Positions 40,866 to 49,060 of a DNA stretch of 64,000 nucleotides are shown here, in pieces. Under the pieces are notes generated by a model, which worked only from the letters and a program-made list of their open reading frames with translations, did no database searches and was not told the DNA's origin. How positions within the stretch are numbered: position 1 is the first letter of the stretch; every line of letters begins with the position of its first letter. This DNA is from Undibacterium_A arcticum (lineage in GTDB: Bacteria > Pseudomonadota > Gammaproteobacteria > Burkholderiales > Burkholderiaceae_D): assembly GCF_042660705.1 (NCBI RefSeq), contig NZ_JBHSUQ010000001.1. One strand, given 5' to 3'. Position numbers and translations under genes: made by a program.

Positions 40866-42239
40866 ATGACGAAGTCGATTCAACTCGCGCTGGTTGCGGT
40901 CGCGGCCCTCGGTATTACCGCGCCGCCAGCGTGGGCCAAGGTATCGGCCGAGGAAGCCGCGAATCTCGGCAAGGAACTCACTTGCGTCGGGGCGGAGAAA
41001 GCCGGCAACAAGGACGGCAGCATTCCCGCCTATAGCGGGAAGTGGCTGGGTATGCCAGCCGGGATCAATGTCAAGAGCACGGGTGGACATGATCCCGATC
41101 CGTATGCGAATGAAAAGCCGCTGTTCGAGATCACCGCGAACATGGAGCAGTATGCCGAGCGGCTGAGCGAGGGCGAGAAAGCCATGCTCAAGAAGTATCC
41201 GGACAGCTTTCGCATCCCGGTGTACCCGGCCCATCGGGACTTCCGCTACCCGAACTGGGTGTGCGACGCAGCCAAACAGAACGCGCTAAGCGCCGAGGTG
41301 ACGGAGGGAGGTGAAGGCGTCAGCGCGTTGACCGGCGCGATACCGTTCCCGATCCCCAAGAACGGGCTCGAGCTGCTGAGAAATACCACGCTTCCGGCCC
41401 GGGCCTAGAAGGAAATCGCGACCTATGACCAGGCTGTCGTGTATCCGAACAGCGATATCGCATGGGGGCGGGTCTCCTACCGCATCCTGTCGGTTACGAA
41501 CGATCCCAACAAGAAACCGCGTGACAAGACCGAAGGCGTTTCGTCGTATGCCAATGTCAAGACGCTGCTGCCCGAGCGCAACAAGGGCGAAATCATCGTC
41601 AGCGCGGATTACTACAACTACAAGCGGCAACCGCGGCAGGCGTGGCTCTACAACCCGGGCACCCGGCGCGTGCGCCAGTTACCCGAGTTTGGCTTCGACA
41701 TGCCGATTGGACCGGGAGGATTCCGCACGATCGACGATGACCGGCTCTTCAACGGATCAGGTGAGCGCTACAACTGGAAGATCGTCGGCAAGAAGGAAAT
41801 GTACATCCCGTACGACGCCTATCGACTGAATGACCCGAAAGTGAAATATCGCGAGTTGCTGAAACCGGGCCACGTCAATCCTGCCTACATGCGCTACGAG
41901 CTGCATCGCGTCTGGGTGCTGGAGGGTGCGCTGAAGGAGGGCTACCGCCACCAGTACGCGAAGCGGGTCATGTACCTCGATGAAGACACCTGGCACGCGG
42001 TCATGTCCGACAACTACGACGCGCGTGGCCAGCTCTGGCGGGTCGGGATGGTCAATTATTACTACGCGTTCCAGATGGAAGCGTTCCATGCCGGGGTCGC
42101 CGCATACCATGATCTGATGTCCGGCGCCTACATGGCGGACCGCTTGCTCAACGAGCAGCCGAATGGCGTTTTGCTGAACACGGGCGACCTGAAGCCGGAC
42201 GACTTCACGCCGGACGCGGCGCGCCGGGCAGGCCTGTGA
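40866..42239 (+). pseudogene. DUF1329 protein, copy 1, interrupted by an in-frame TAG
   Basis: Would encode 457 residues with a signal peptide (LALVAVAALGITAPPAWA). Shared DUF1329 motifs are GKELTCVGAEKAGNKDGSIP, FRIPVYPAHRDFRYPNW, VYPNSDIAWGRVSY and GFRTIDDDRLFNGSGERYNW. At 41406-41408 the codon TAG stands where copies 2 and 3 lead to expect Trp (RAWKE in copy 2); the frame is unchanged before and after. This is a substitution, unlike the indels elsewhere. DUF1329 proteins are envelope proteins near RND/DUF1302 genes and are thought to move hydrophobic compounds. Converges with LuxR1. Confidence 0.85.
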
Positions 42240-42370
42240 TCATCGCGGCTATCGGCCAGCGGCTGTGCACGGCGGCTTGAAAACCGCAACCCACCGCCCG
42301 CGATTTCGTCGCGGGCGGAATTGGATAACCGCTCGGCGCGAACGACACCGTCAGGTCCGCAACGTCCGCT

Positions 42371-43515
42371 TCAGGTTCTCTGGTACGCCAGAGCCGCGAC
42401 GCTGTTGAGCAAGATGCGCACGAGCTCGGTCTGGCGGGTGACGCCGGTCTTGCCGAAGATCGAGCGCAAATGTGCCCGCGCCGTGTTGCGTGTGATGTTG
42501 AGCGCCTCCGCCGCTTCGTCGAGCGAGAGCCCGTTCGCGAGTTGAATCGCGAGTCCGGCTTCTGCGGGGGTCAAGCTGAACATTTGCCGCACCACCTCCT
42601 GCGGTGCCTGCGCCTGGCTCTCGGGATCGCGCACGAACACCGCCGCGGCGGCCCGGTGCTTGCCCTCGGACCACTCGCTCATCGGCACGCTGCGCACGAC
42701 GACCCCGAGATTGCTCTTGCCGGACGGGCGCGTGACCGACATCGCGTCGACCACGGACAGATCCGGTTTCGTATGTCCGCTGAGCGCCGCCTTGATCAGG
42801 CGCTGCAGTTCGCGGTTGTCGCGCTGGTGTGTCGCCTCCAGCACATTGTTGGCGATTCTCAAGCCATCGCGTGTGCTCAACAGTTCGTCAGCTGCCAGAT
42901 TGGTTTGCAGTACCTTGCCGTTTCATCGAGGATGACGGTGCCTACCATCAGGCGCTCCACCGTGCCCGCGTACAGCTTGCGTTCGGACTCGCTGCGGTCC
43001 AGGTGTGTATGCAGAATCACCGCGCGCTTCAAATGCGGCAGCAGCGATCGGCAGAACGCCTTGTCTTTTTCCGAAAACGCTTTGGCGTGGCGCGGTCGGC
43101 AGCCGCGGAGTCGGCATTCCACCCCATCGGGAGTATGAATATCGGCCCCCATGATGTGAAACACGTCGAGCTGCGCGAGATACTCTTTATACAGGGGCGA
43201 TTCCAGCCAACCCGCCTCGCCGAGGATTTCATGGACTGTGACGACCTGGTCGGGAGGCAGTCCGACGAATGGATCGAGAGTGTAGTAGTGCGTGGCATAG
43301 GAGACGAATCCTTCCGTGCTCACGTTTCCTGAGTTGATATACAGGCCCGGGTCTTCCGGCGTGGAGGACCGAAGAATCAGGGTGACATGGTTCGCATGCA
43401 ACCGCTCGCGTATCAGGTTGAGGCTCTGTTGCCAGGGAACCGGTTCGAGCGGCCCTTCGTAGATCAGCCCGATCAAATCGCTGAATTCATCGAGAGGGAG
43501 GGAGGATGAAGCCAT
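42371..43515 (-). CDS. LuxR-family transcriptional regulator 1 (frameshift)
   Basis: About 381 residues after one base is restored at 42918-42919 (GG should be GGG on the coding strand). The N-terminal part begins MASSSLPLDEFSDLIGLIYE. The C-terminal GerE-type HTH is FSLTPAEAGLAIQLANGLSL followed by DEAAEALNITRNTARAHL. It is a clear paralogue of the regulator at 60990-62176; both lie next to a DUF1329 gene. No receiver domain is seen, so it is a one-component sensor of unknown ligand and a candidate reader of the 19-bp motif. Confidence 0.88.
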
Positions 43516-43571
43516 CTTGATCTGGTCCCCATTCGATCCCCGCGCCGCGGGTGGTCGCAGGATCTTATGAA

Positions 43572-43603
43572 TTTTACGGCATCCTCATGATGATGCCGTA
43601 AAA
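43572..43603. promoter_or_regulatory. 12-bp inverted repeat upstream of LuxR1
   Basis: TTTTACGGCATC and GATGCCGTAAAA with an 8-nt loop, 57-88 nt upstream of the LuxR1 start. It could be an autoregulatory operator, or the end of the TauE transcript, though no T-run follows. Confidence 0.5.
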
Positions 43604-43784
43604 CGGTCAGCGCTTCAGAACCCTGCGGTAACCACCAGCAAGCAGTCGGTGCTAGCGCTAGAAGCCAGGCTGAATCCTGCCATTCGCGCGACCATGACGG
43701 CAGAATCGAGCCCACAGCTGATTGCCATACTTCGGCGCTCTTGCCGGGCGAATTCGCTTGCTGCAGGGAGCCTTACGTCGGCTC

Positions 43785-44570
43785 TCAGAGCTGGAGCAGA
43801 AGCCTGCCACCGACGATCAGCAGGATGATGGCGATTGCGTTGCGCAAATATTGATCGTTGACACTTGTACTCAGTCGCGAACCGAGCATGACGCCGGGGA
43901 CCGATCCCGCCAGCAGCGAACCCAGCAGCGGGAAGTCGATGTTGCCAAGGATCAGGTGGCCCAGGCCGGCTACCAGCGTAAGCGGTATTGCATGAGCGAT
44001 GTCGGTGCCAACCAGCTTGGCCGGTGTAAGGCGGTAGGGGTAGAGATAGACCAGCATCACTGCCCCGAGCGCCCCTGCGCCGACCGATGTGAGCGTGACC
44101 AGAAATCCGAGGAGCGCACCGGCCGCCACCGTCAGCACCGGTTGCACGCCCTTGAATCGCTGCGGCGCAGTGGTGCGCAAGCACTGGCCCAGGTGATGAA
44201 GTTTGGACTTGAACATCATCGCCACGCTGGTCAGCGCGAGCACCAGACCCAACGACTGCAGGATGACCATCTTCATGCCTTCGTCCAGCCGAATATGCTT
44301 GATCAGGAGCAGCGTGAGCACGGCAGCGGGCAGGCTCCCCATGGCCAGGCGACGGAATACGAGCCAGTCGAGCGCGCCGCGCGCCCCGTACATCCATCCG
44401 GCGACGCCTTTGGTAATCGCGGCGAAAAGCAAATCGGTGCCGACCGCGGTTTGCGGCGCAACCCCAAGCAAAAAAATCAGCACCGGGGTCATCAGCGCGC
44501 CGCCGCCTACCCCGGTCAGGCCGATCAGCAGACCGATGAGAAAACCGGCGAACGGATTAAGCAGCTCCAT
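43785..44570 (-). CDS. TauE/SafE family permease
   Basis: 261 residues, about eight membrane segments. FAGFLIGLLIGLTGVGGGAL and the repeated LLGFLVTLTSVGAGALGAVM are the duplicated Gly-rich motifs of the family. Known members export sulfite, sulfonates or sulfoacetate across the inner membrane. It starts 13 nt after the DHH remnant and so is read from the promoter at 45.1-45.3 kb that carries the operator-like sites, which ties it to sulfur metabolism here. The real substrate is not known. Confidence 0.88.
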   Translation of the reverse strand: MELLNPFAGFLIGLLIGLTGVGGGALMTPVLIFLLGVAPQTAVGTDLLFAAITKGVAGWMYGARGALDWLVFRRLAMGSLPAAVLTLLLIKHIRLDEGMKMVILQSLGLVLALTSVAMMFKSKLHHLGQCLRTTAPQRFKGVQPVLTVAAGALLGFLVTLTSVGAGALGAVMLVYLYPYRLTPAKLVGTDIAHAIPLTLVAGLGHLILGNIDFPLLGSLLAGSVPGVMLGSRLSTSVNDQYLRNAIAIILLIVGGRLLLQL

Positions 44571-44583
44571 GCCGTCGCTCCGC

Positions 44584-44790
44584 TTAGCGCGTACCGCAGC
44601 AGGTTTCGAAACTGGCGATGAAATGCGCGACATCGGCTGCCGCCAGGTGGTTGACCCCGGCCGCCAGTTTTCTGCCGCTGCCGGACGCGGCGTCGATGCT
44701 CCGCAGCAGCTGGATGTCGCGCTTGACGCCGGTGACCAGCGTCGCGCTGCGGGGATCGGCGAGCAGCACATCGATATTGAAACTGATCAT
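44584..44790 (-). pseudogene. Internally deleted copy of the DHH phosphoesterase gene
   Basis: A 68-codon ORF in which ATLVTGVKRDIQLLRSIDAA (as in the N-terminal part of the gene at 30975-31937) is joined directly to GSGRKLAAGVNHLAAADV (its C-terminal part). About 250 residues with the DHH motif are missing, and the N-terminal GDADG is altered to FNIDVLLAD. Not functional as an enzyme. Confidence 0.88.
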
Positions 44791-44806
44791 CTTTTCCTTC
44801 GCTGTT

Positions 44807-45078
44807 CTATCGCCCTGTCATCAGGTCGGCCAGTTTCACGACGCGGATCGTCGGATGCACGTGTTCGGCGGCGCCGACCCAGCGCATCGCGATGGTTCCG
44901 ACCCGGTGCCTGGCGGTCTCGAGCCAGTTGTCAATTCCGGGTTGCGGTGCGCGAGCACCATTGTCACGCCGCCGTTGTCTCCAGCCGAAGGATTTGCTGA
45001 CCGCTGCGTTTGAGCGCATCGCAGAACGTGGCCCATGTTTCCGGAAAGAAGTTGCGATTCGATATCGTTCGTCGCCAT
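44807..45078 (-). pseudogene. Internally deleted copy of the DUF1214 gene
   Basis: Starts MATNDIESQLLSG as the DUF1214 gene does (MATNTIEAQILSG), then joins, after roughly 30 codons, to the C-terminal NWLETARHRVGTIAMRWVGA. About 240 residues are lost and the frame is broken. The sulfotransferase, NTF2-like and SDR genes expected between it and the DHH remnant are missing. Confidence 0.88.
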
Positions 45079-45197
45079 GCTGAGTCTCCTGTCATCCGCA
45101 CACCGGCGGTTGGTGCTGGCCGTTCTCATTGTCGGTGGATACTTTCTCGTGCATGTCCCGTACAGACCGCACGATAGCAATGGCGCCGAGGTCTTCT

Positions 45198-45217
45198 CTT
45201 CGTCCGACCGGACTAAG
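45198..45217. promoter_or_regulatory. Operator-like near-palindrome, site 3 (TauE side)
   Basis: On the minus strand CTTAGTCCGGTCGGACGAAG. It equals the cysD motif at 18 of 19 positions and lies 120 nt before the DUF1214 remnant. The gap 45079-45524 has no gene; it is a copy of 35550-36021. Confidence 0.65.
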
Positions 45218-45313
45218 AATTCGCGGTTATAACGCCGGGATTGGAGGTACTGTGGCAGGCGCCGGCGAGATCGGCTTGCTTGCCCGCTTGATTGCTGCTG
45301 CGCCTCAAAAATT

Positions 45314-45333
45314 CTTAGTCCGACCGGACGAGG
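45314..45333. promoter_or_regulatory. Operator-like near-palindrome, site 4 (SRPBCC remnant/HsdA side)
   Basis: CTTAGTCCGACCGGACGAGG; core identical to site 2. It lies about 190 nt upstream of the truncated SRPBCC start and should govern the rightward HsdA-SDR-OYE genes. Confidence 0.6.
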
Positions 45334-45524
45334 TTCGGATGTCCGGCGGCTGGCAAGATGGCCTCAGCGATCGCTGTATGGAACATCCCGACACCTGTTC
45401 ACGAGGTGCTGATCTGCTGGCCGACATGAAGACGTATTGGAACGGGGATGACCGCCAACTGTTGCAAGCTAGGGTGGATCAGGAAAAACAGCTGCGCTGT
45501 TCACACAATATAAAGGAGACCTGC

Positions 45525-45689
45525 ATGCCCGATTCAAAATTCCTGGTGACTTCGGTCAAGGTACAGATCAACGCGCCGGCATCGCTGGTGTGGGATGTGT
45601 TGGTCGATCTCGACAATTACCCGCAATGGAATCCCTACACGGTCAAGGTCGCGTCGCGCACTCAATCAGCAACCGCGAACCTCAAGTAG
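45525..45689 (+). pseudogene. 3'-truncated copy of the SRPBCC gene
   Basis: The first 44 codons (to NPYTVKV) are nearly identical to the SRPBCC gene at 36022, with the same ribosome site. After 45655 the similarity stops and ten unrelated codons lead to TAG. It now serves only as a leader of the HsdA operon. Confidence 0.88.
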
Positions 45690-45747
45690 CAGCGCGGGCC
45701 GCTCCGTCGCCGGCGGCGCCGGATAACACACGATATGGAGAAAGAAT

Positions 45748-46524
45748 ATGGCAATCGCAGTCATTACGGGTGCCGCATCGGGCATCGGCGCCGCAGTGCG
45801 CGAGCAGTTCGTCGCGGCCGGCATGGAGGTCATCGGCATCGATCTGAAGCGCGCCGACGTCCGCGCCGATTTGTCGACCGCTGCCGGGCTTCGCTCGGCG
45901 CTCGACGACGTGCTGCAACGCACCGGCGGCACGATTGACCGGCTGATATGCTGCGCCGGGCTGGGACCGCAGGCCGAACCGCCGGGCCGTACCGCAGCGG
46001 TCAACTACTTCGGCGCGGTCGCGCTGCTCGACGGACTGTTCGATGCCCTCAAGCGGGGGACCAATCCGGCTGCCGTGGTGGTTGCCTCGAGTTCGGCCGT
46101 GCTCCAGTCGTGGGCCGACAATCCGCTGCGCGACGCCTACCTCGGCGGCGACGAAGCCCGAGTGCAGGCGCTGGTCGCCACCCTGCCCGCCGAACAAGCC
46201 GGTTACGTTGCCTACGCCAGTTCGAAGTACGCGGTGTCGGTGGCGGTGCGCCAGCGCGCCGCTGCCTGGGGCAACGCGCGTGTGCGGCTCAATGTGGTGG
46301 CGCCGGGCGCCGTGCAAACGCCGCTGCTCGAAGCAGGTCTGAGCGATCCGCGCTACAGCGAGGCAATCCGCAACTTTGTCGCCCCGCTGGGCCGGCGGGC
46401 GGAAGCGCACGAGATTGCCACGCTGATCGGCTTCGTCGCCAGCGAACAGGCGGCATTCGTGCACGGCAGCGTACTGTTCATTGACGGCGGGCTCGACGCC
46501 AGCGCGCGTCCATTCGATTTCTGA
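45748..46524 (+). CDS. 3-alpha-hydroxysteroid dehydrogenase/carbonyl reductase-like SDR (HsdA-like)
   Basis: 258 residues, like Comamonas testosteroni 3-alpha-HSD/CR (257). Shared features as I recall them are AVITGAASGIGAAVREQF, ICCAGLGPQ in place of NNAG, AVNYFGAVALLDGLFDALK, YASSKYAVSVAVRQRAAAWG and the ending FIDGGLDASARPFDF. That enzyme interconverts 3-hydroxy and 3-oxo steroids. Start has GGAG 7 nt upstream. It follows the truncated SRPBCC gene and a promoter with an operator-like site. A true steroid substrate is an inference. Confidence 0.87.
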   Translation: MAIAVITGAASGIGAAVREQFVAAGMEVIGIDLKRADVRADLSTAAGLRSALDDVLQRTGGTIDRLICCAGLGPQAEPPGRTAAVNYFGAVALLDGLFDALKRGTNPAAVVVASSSAVLQSWADNPLRDAYLGGDEARVQALVATLPAEQAGYVAYASSKYAVSVAVRQRAAAWGNARVRLNVVAPGAVQTPLLEAGLSDPRYSEAIRNFVAPLGRRAEAHEIATLIGFVASEQAAFVHGSVLFIDGGLDASARPFDF

Positions 46525-46590
46525 CACCGCGCCACCCACGCCCATCCTTTACGGGAGAAACACCATGCACGACGCCCGCCCCGCACCCGA
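46489..46590 (+). repeat. Direct repeat, left copy (HsdA tail plus start of OYE gene)
   Basis: The last 36 nt of hsdA, a 40-nt spacer and the first codons of an OYE-like gene (ATG 46565, MHDARPAPD) match 47522-47623 at a constant offset of 1033 bp. The left OYE copy is truncated. Confidence 0.85.
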
Positions 46591-46693
46591 TATCCCGGGG
46601 ATTTGTCCAAAAGGGCGATACATGAACGGCTTACATCTGTTCAGGAAACGGAATTTATTGCACGTTAACGATTAATCGAAGGGAGTTCGAATC

Positions 46694-47455
46694 ATGCAAA
46701 GACTTGCCAACAAGGTGGTCATCGTTGCGGGCGGCGGCGGCGGAATCGGCGCCGCGACGGCCATGCGCCTTGCGCACGAAGGGGCGACAGTCGTCGTGGG
46801 CGATCTCGCTCCCGACAATGCGGCGGCAGTCGCGGACCGCATCAACATGGGCGGTGGGCGTGCCCTGGGGATGCAGTTCGACATCAGCGACGAGGCCTCC
46901 GTGGCAGCGCTGGTCAATGCGGCGGTCGATGCCTTCGGCGGCCTCGACGCGCTGCACGCCAACGCCGCTGACATGGGCGCCATCATGCGCGACACCAACG
47001 CCGTCGACGTCCCGCTCGAAATATTCGACCGCACCATCGAAGTCAACCTGCGCGGCTACCTCTTGTGTACCCGGCACGCGGTTCCGGCGTTACTCAGGCG
47101 TGGCGGCGGGACTATCGTCTACACCACGTCCGCTGCCGCCTTCGTCGGTGAACCGGAGCGGGTCTGCTACGGCATCAGCAAGAGCGGCGTCCACGCGCTG
47201 ATGCATCATGTCGCATCGGCGTGGGGCAAGCAAGGTATCCGAGCCAACGCCGTCGCCCCGGGCCTGATCCTGACAGAGAACATCCGCGACCACATGCCGG
47301 CGCAATTCAAGGCCGATGTGCTCGGCCTGGGCCGCAGCCCGCGCCTCGGCGATGTAAGGGATATCGCCGCAGCGGTCGCCTACCTCGTGTCCGACGACGG
47401 CGAATGGATCAACGGGCAAGTCATCAGCGTGGACGGCGGCGCGACGCTGCGCTGA
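46694..47455 (+). CDS. SDR family oxidoreductase (hydroxysteroid-dehydrogenase-like)
   Basis: 253 residues. VVIVAGGGGGIGAATAMRLA, LHANAAD in place of NNAG, and Tyr/Lys in CYGISKSGVHALM. The C-terminal GQVISVDGGATLR is standard for FabG-type SDRs. It stands in a 1033-bp segment bounded by direct repeats, between HsdA and OYE, so it seems to have been inserted into an older HsdA-OYE pair. It could act at another hydroxyl of the same substrate. Confidence 0.87.
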   Translation: MQRLANKVVIVAGGGGGIGAATAMRLAHEGATVVVGDLAPDNAAAVADRINMGGGRALGMQFDISDEASVAALVNAAVDAFGGLDALHANAADMGAIMRDTNAVDVPLEIFDRTIEVNLRGYLLCTRHAVPALLRRGGGTIVYTTSAAAFVGEPERVCYGISKSGVHALMHHVASAWGKQGIRANAVAPGLILTENIRDHMPAQFKADVLGLGRSPRLGDVRDIAAAVAYLVSDDGEWINGQVISVDGGATLR

Positions 47456-47488
47456 GCGGACATCGACGTGAGCGCCCGACTTGAACGA

Positions 47489-47524
47489 CTTGACGGTGGA
47501 CTTGACGGTGGACTTGACGGTGGC
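47489..47524. repeat. Three tandem 12-bp units in the copied HsdA tail
   Basis: CTTGACGGTGGA repeated three times (the last ends in C). In the HsdA frame it reads LDGG LDGG LDGG LDAS, so the IDGG tail was expanded by slippage in the non-functional copy. Confidence 0.8.
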
Positions 47525-47623
47525 CTCGACGCCAGCGTGCGTCCATTCGATTTCTGATACCAAACCACCCACGCCCATCCATTACAGGAGCAACACCATG
47601 CACGATGCTCACCCTACCCCTGT
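47513..47623 (+). repeat. Direct repeat, right copy (HsdA tail plus start of OYE gene)
   Basis: Partner of 46489-46590. The HsdA-frame stop at 47555-47557 corresponds to 46522-46524, and ATG 47598 corresponds to 46565. Here the OYE gene continues intact. Confidence 0.85.
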
Positions 47624-48842
47624 CTCGCCGTTCTCAGCAGTCAGCCTCGGCCCGATCACGCTGCGCAACCGGTTCATCAAGTCCGGCGCCAATGAAGGCA
47701 TGACGCCCACGGGCCTGCCTACGCGCGCGCTCGTCAAGCATCATCGCGACCTCGCCGCCGGCGGCATTGGCATGACCACGGTCGCCTATGCCGCCGTGGC
47801 CCGCGACGGCCTGACTTTTCCGCATCAGATGCACATGCACGCGGACGTGGTCCCGCATCTGCGTGTGCTCACCGATGCGGTACATCGCGAGGGTGCAGCC
47901 GCTTGCCTGCAGATCACCCACGCGGGGTCGTTCACGATGATGCGCCATGGCGGGCGCCGCAGCGCGCCCACCGCATCGGCCGGGCTGAATGCGTTCGGCA
48001 TGCTGTACGGCGTGTTTTTCCAGCGCGCCATGAACGAAACCGATATGGCACGCGTCGCTGCCCAGTTCGCCGACGCGGCGCGCCTTGCGCGCGAATGCGG
48101 TTTCGACGCAGTCGAAATTCACATGGGCCACGGCTACCTGCTCAACCAGTTTCTGTCGCCGCTGAGCAACCGCCGGCGCGACCGTTTCGGCGGCTCGGCC
48201 GAACAGCGCACGCGCTTTCCCGCGCAGGTACTGCGCCAAGTGAAAGACGCCGTCGGCGCGCACCTGGCAGTCGGCTGCAAGCTCAGCGTCAGCGACGGCG
48301 TGCCGGGTGGCAACCGTGCGCAGGACTCGGCCGTGACCGCGCGCATTCTCGAAGCTGAGGGTGCCGACCTGCTCACGCTGAGCGGCGGCCGCAACGTCGA
48401 GAGCCCGTGGGTGCTGTTCGGCAGCCCGCTGCCGACCGCGCAAATGAAAGCTGCCGCACCGCATGCGCTGGCGCGCTTCGGTGTGACGATGTTGGAAAAA
48501 CGCACGCCGCGCGACCTGGCGTTTCGCGATTTGTACTTCCTTGAGGATTCGCGCGTGATCCGGCAGGCGGTGCGGATGCCGCTCGCATTCGTCGGCGGCG
48601 TCAAATCGCTGGCCGGCGTCGAGCAACTGATGGCCGAAGGCTTCGACTGCATCGCCCTGGCCCGAGCACTGATCCACGACCCGGCGCTGGTCGAACACTT
48701 CCGCACCGGCGCTGTGACGCACTCCGCCTGCAACAGTTGCAACACGTGCGTGGCGAAGATCTACGATCCCGCAGGCGTGAGCTGCGTGCTCGGCGCACCG
48801 AACGATCCGGCGCTCACGCGCATGCTTGCCGCGGATCAATAA
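47598..48842 (+). CDS. NADH:flavin oxidoreductase, Old Yellow Enzyme family
   Basis: 414 residues. The TIM-barrel FMN motifs LGPITLRNRFIKSGANEG, FDAVEIHMGHGYLLNQFLSP and RRDRFGGSAEQR are clear. The C-terminal CNSCNTC with another Cys 11-12 residues later resembles the [4Fe-4S] site of dienoyl-CoA reductase/BaiCD-type members, without their extra flavodoxin-like domain. It should reduce or form a C=C bond next to a carbonyl. Start has CAGGAG upstream. It is last in the HsdA operon. Confidence 0.9.
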   Translation: MHDAHPTPVSPFSAVSLGPITLRNRFIKSGANEGMTPTGLPTRALVKHHRDLAAGGIGMTTVAYAAVARDGLTFPHQMHMHADVVPHLRVLTDAVHREGAAACLQITHAGSFTMMRHGGRRSAPTASAGLNAFGMLYGVFFQRAMNETDMARVAAQFADAARLARECGFDAVEIHMGHGYLLNQFLSPLSNRRRDRFGGSAEQRTRFPAQVLRQVKDAVGAHLAVGCKLSVSDGVPGGNRAQDSAVTARILEAEGADLLTLSGGRNVESPWVLFGSPLPTAQMKAAAPHALARFGVTMLEKRTPRDLAFRDLYFLEDSRVIRQAVRMPLAFVGGVKSLAGVEQLMAEGFDCIALARALIHDPALVEHFRTGAVTHSACNSCNTCVAKIYDPAGVSCVLGAPNDPALTRMLAADQ

Positions 48843-48957
48843 TCCGCTCGGCGTGGCATCGCCGCGGATGCCCGCCAGAGTGGCTCATCGGCTCGCGCAC
48901 TCCACCCGCGCATCCTGCATTTAAGTCCGTTCTAGCACGCCCCGAGTCCGCCATTTT

Positions 48958-48976
48958 TTAGTCCGGTCAGACGAAG
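48958..48976. promoter_or_regulatory. Operator-like near-palindrome, site 5 (cysD promoter)
   Basis: TTAGTCCGGTCAGACGAAG, centred 94 nt upstream of cysD. One mismatch each to sites 1 and 3. A half-site TTAAGTCCG lies at about 48921. Confidence 0.65.
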
Positions 48977-49060
48977 ATTCAATATTGCGCCATCCGTATT
49001 CTTTGCTTAACGCACGAGACCTACCCGTATCGGGTCCGGCGAACTCAAAGGAGATTATCG

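Noticed and set aside
42470..43138. A plus-strand frame opposite LuxR1
   Set aside because: Low-complexity shadow of the HTH regulator, which has clear paralogy to LuxR2.
47481..47560. A short peptide gene encoding a DLTV repeat
   Set aside because: The DNA is a slipped copy of the HsdA tail; there is no ribosome site for this frame.
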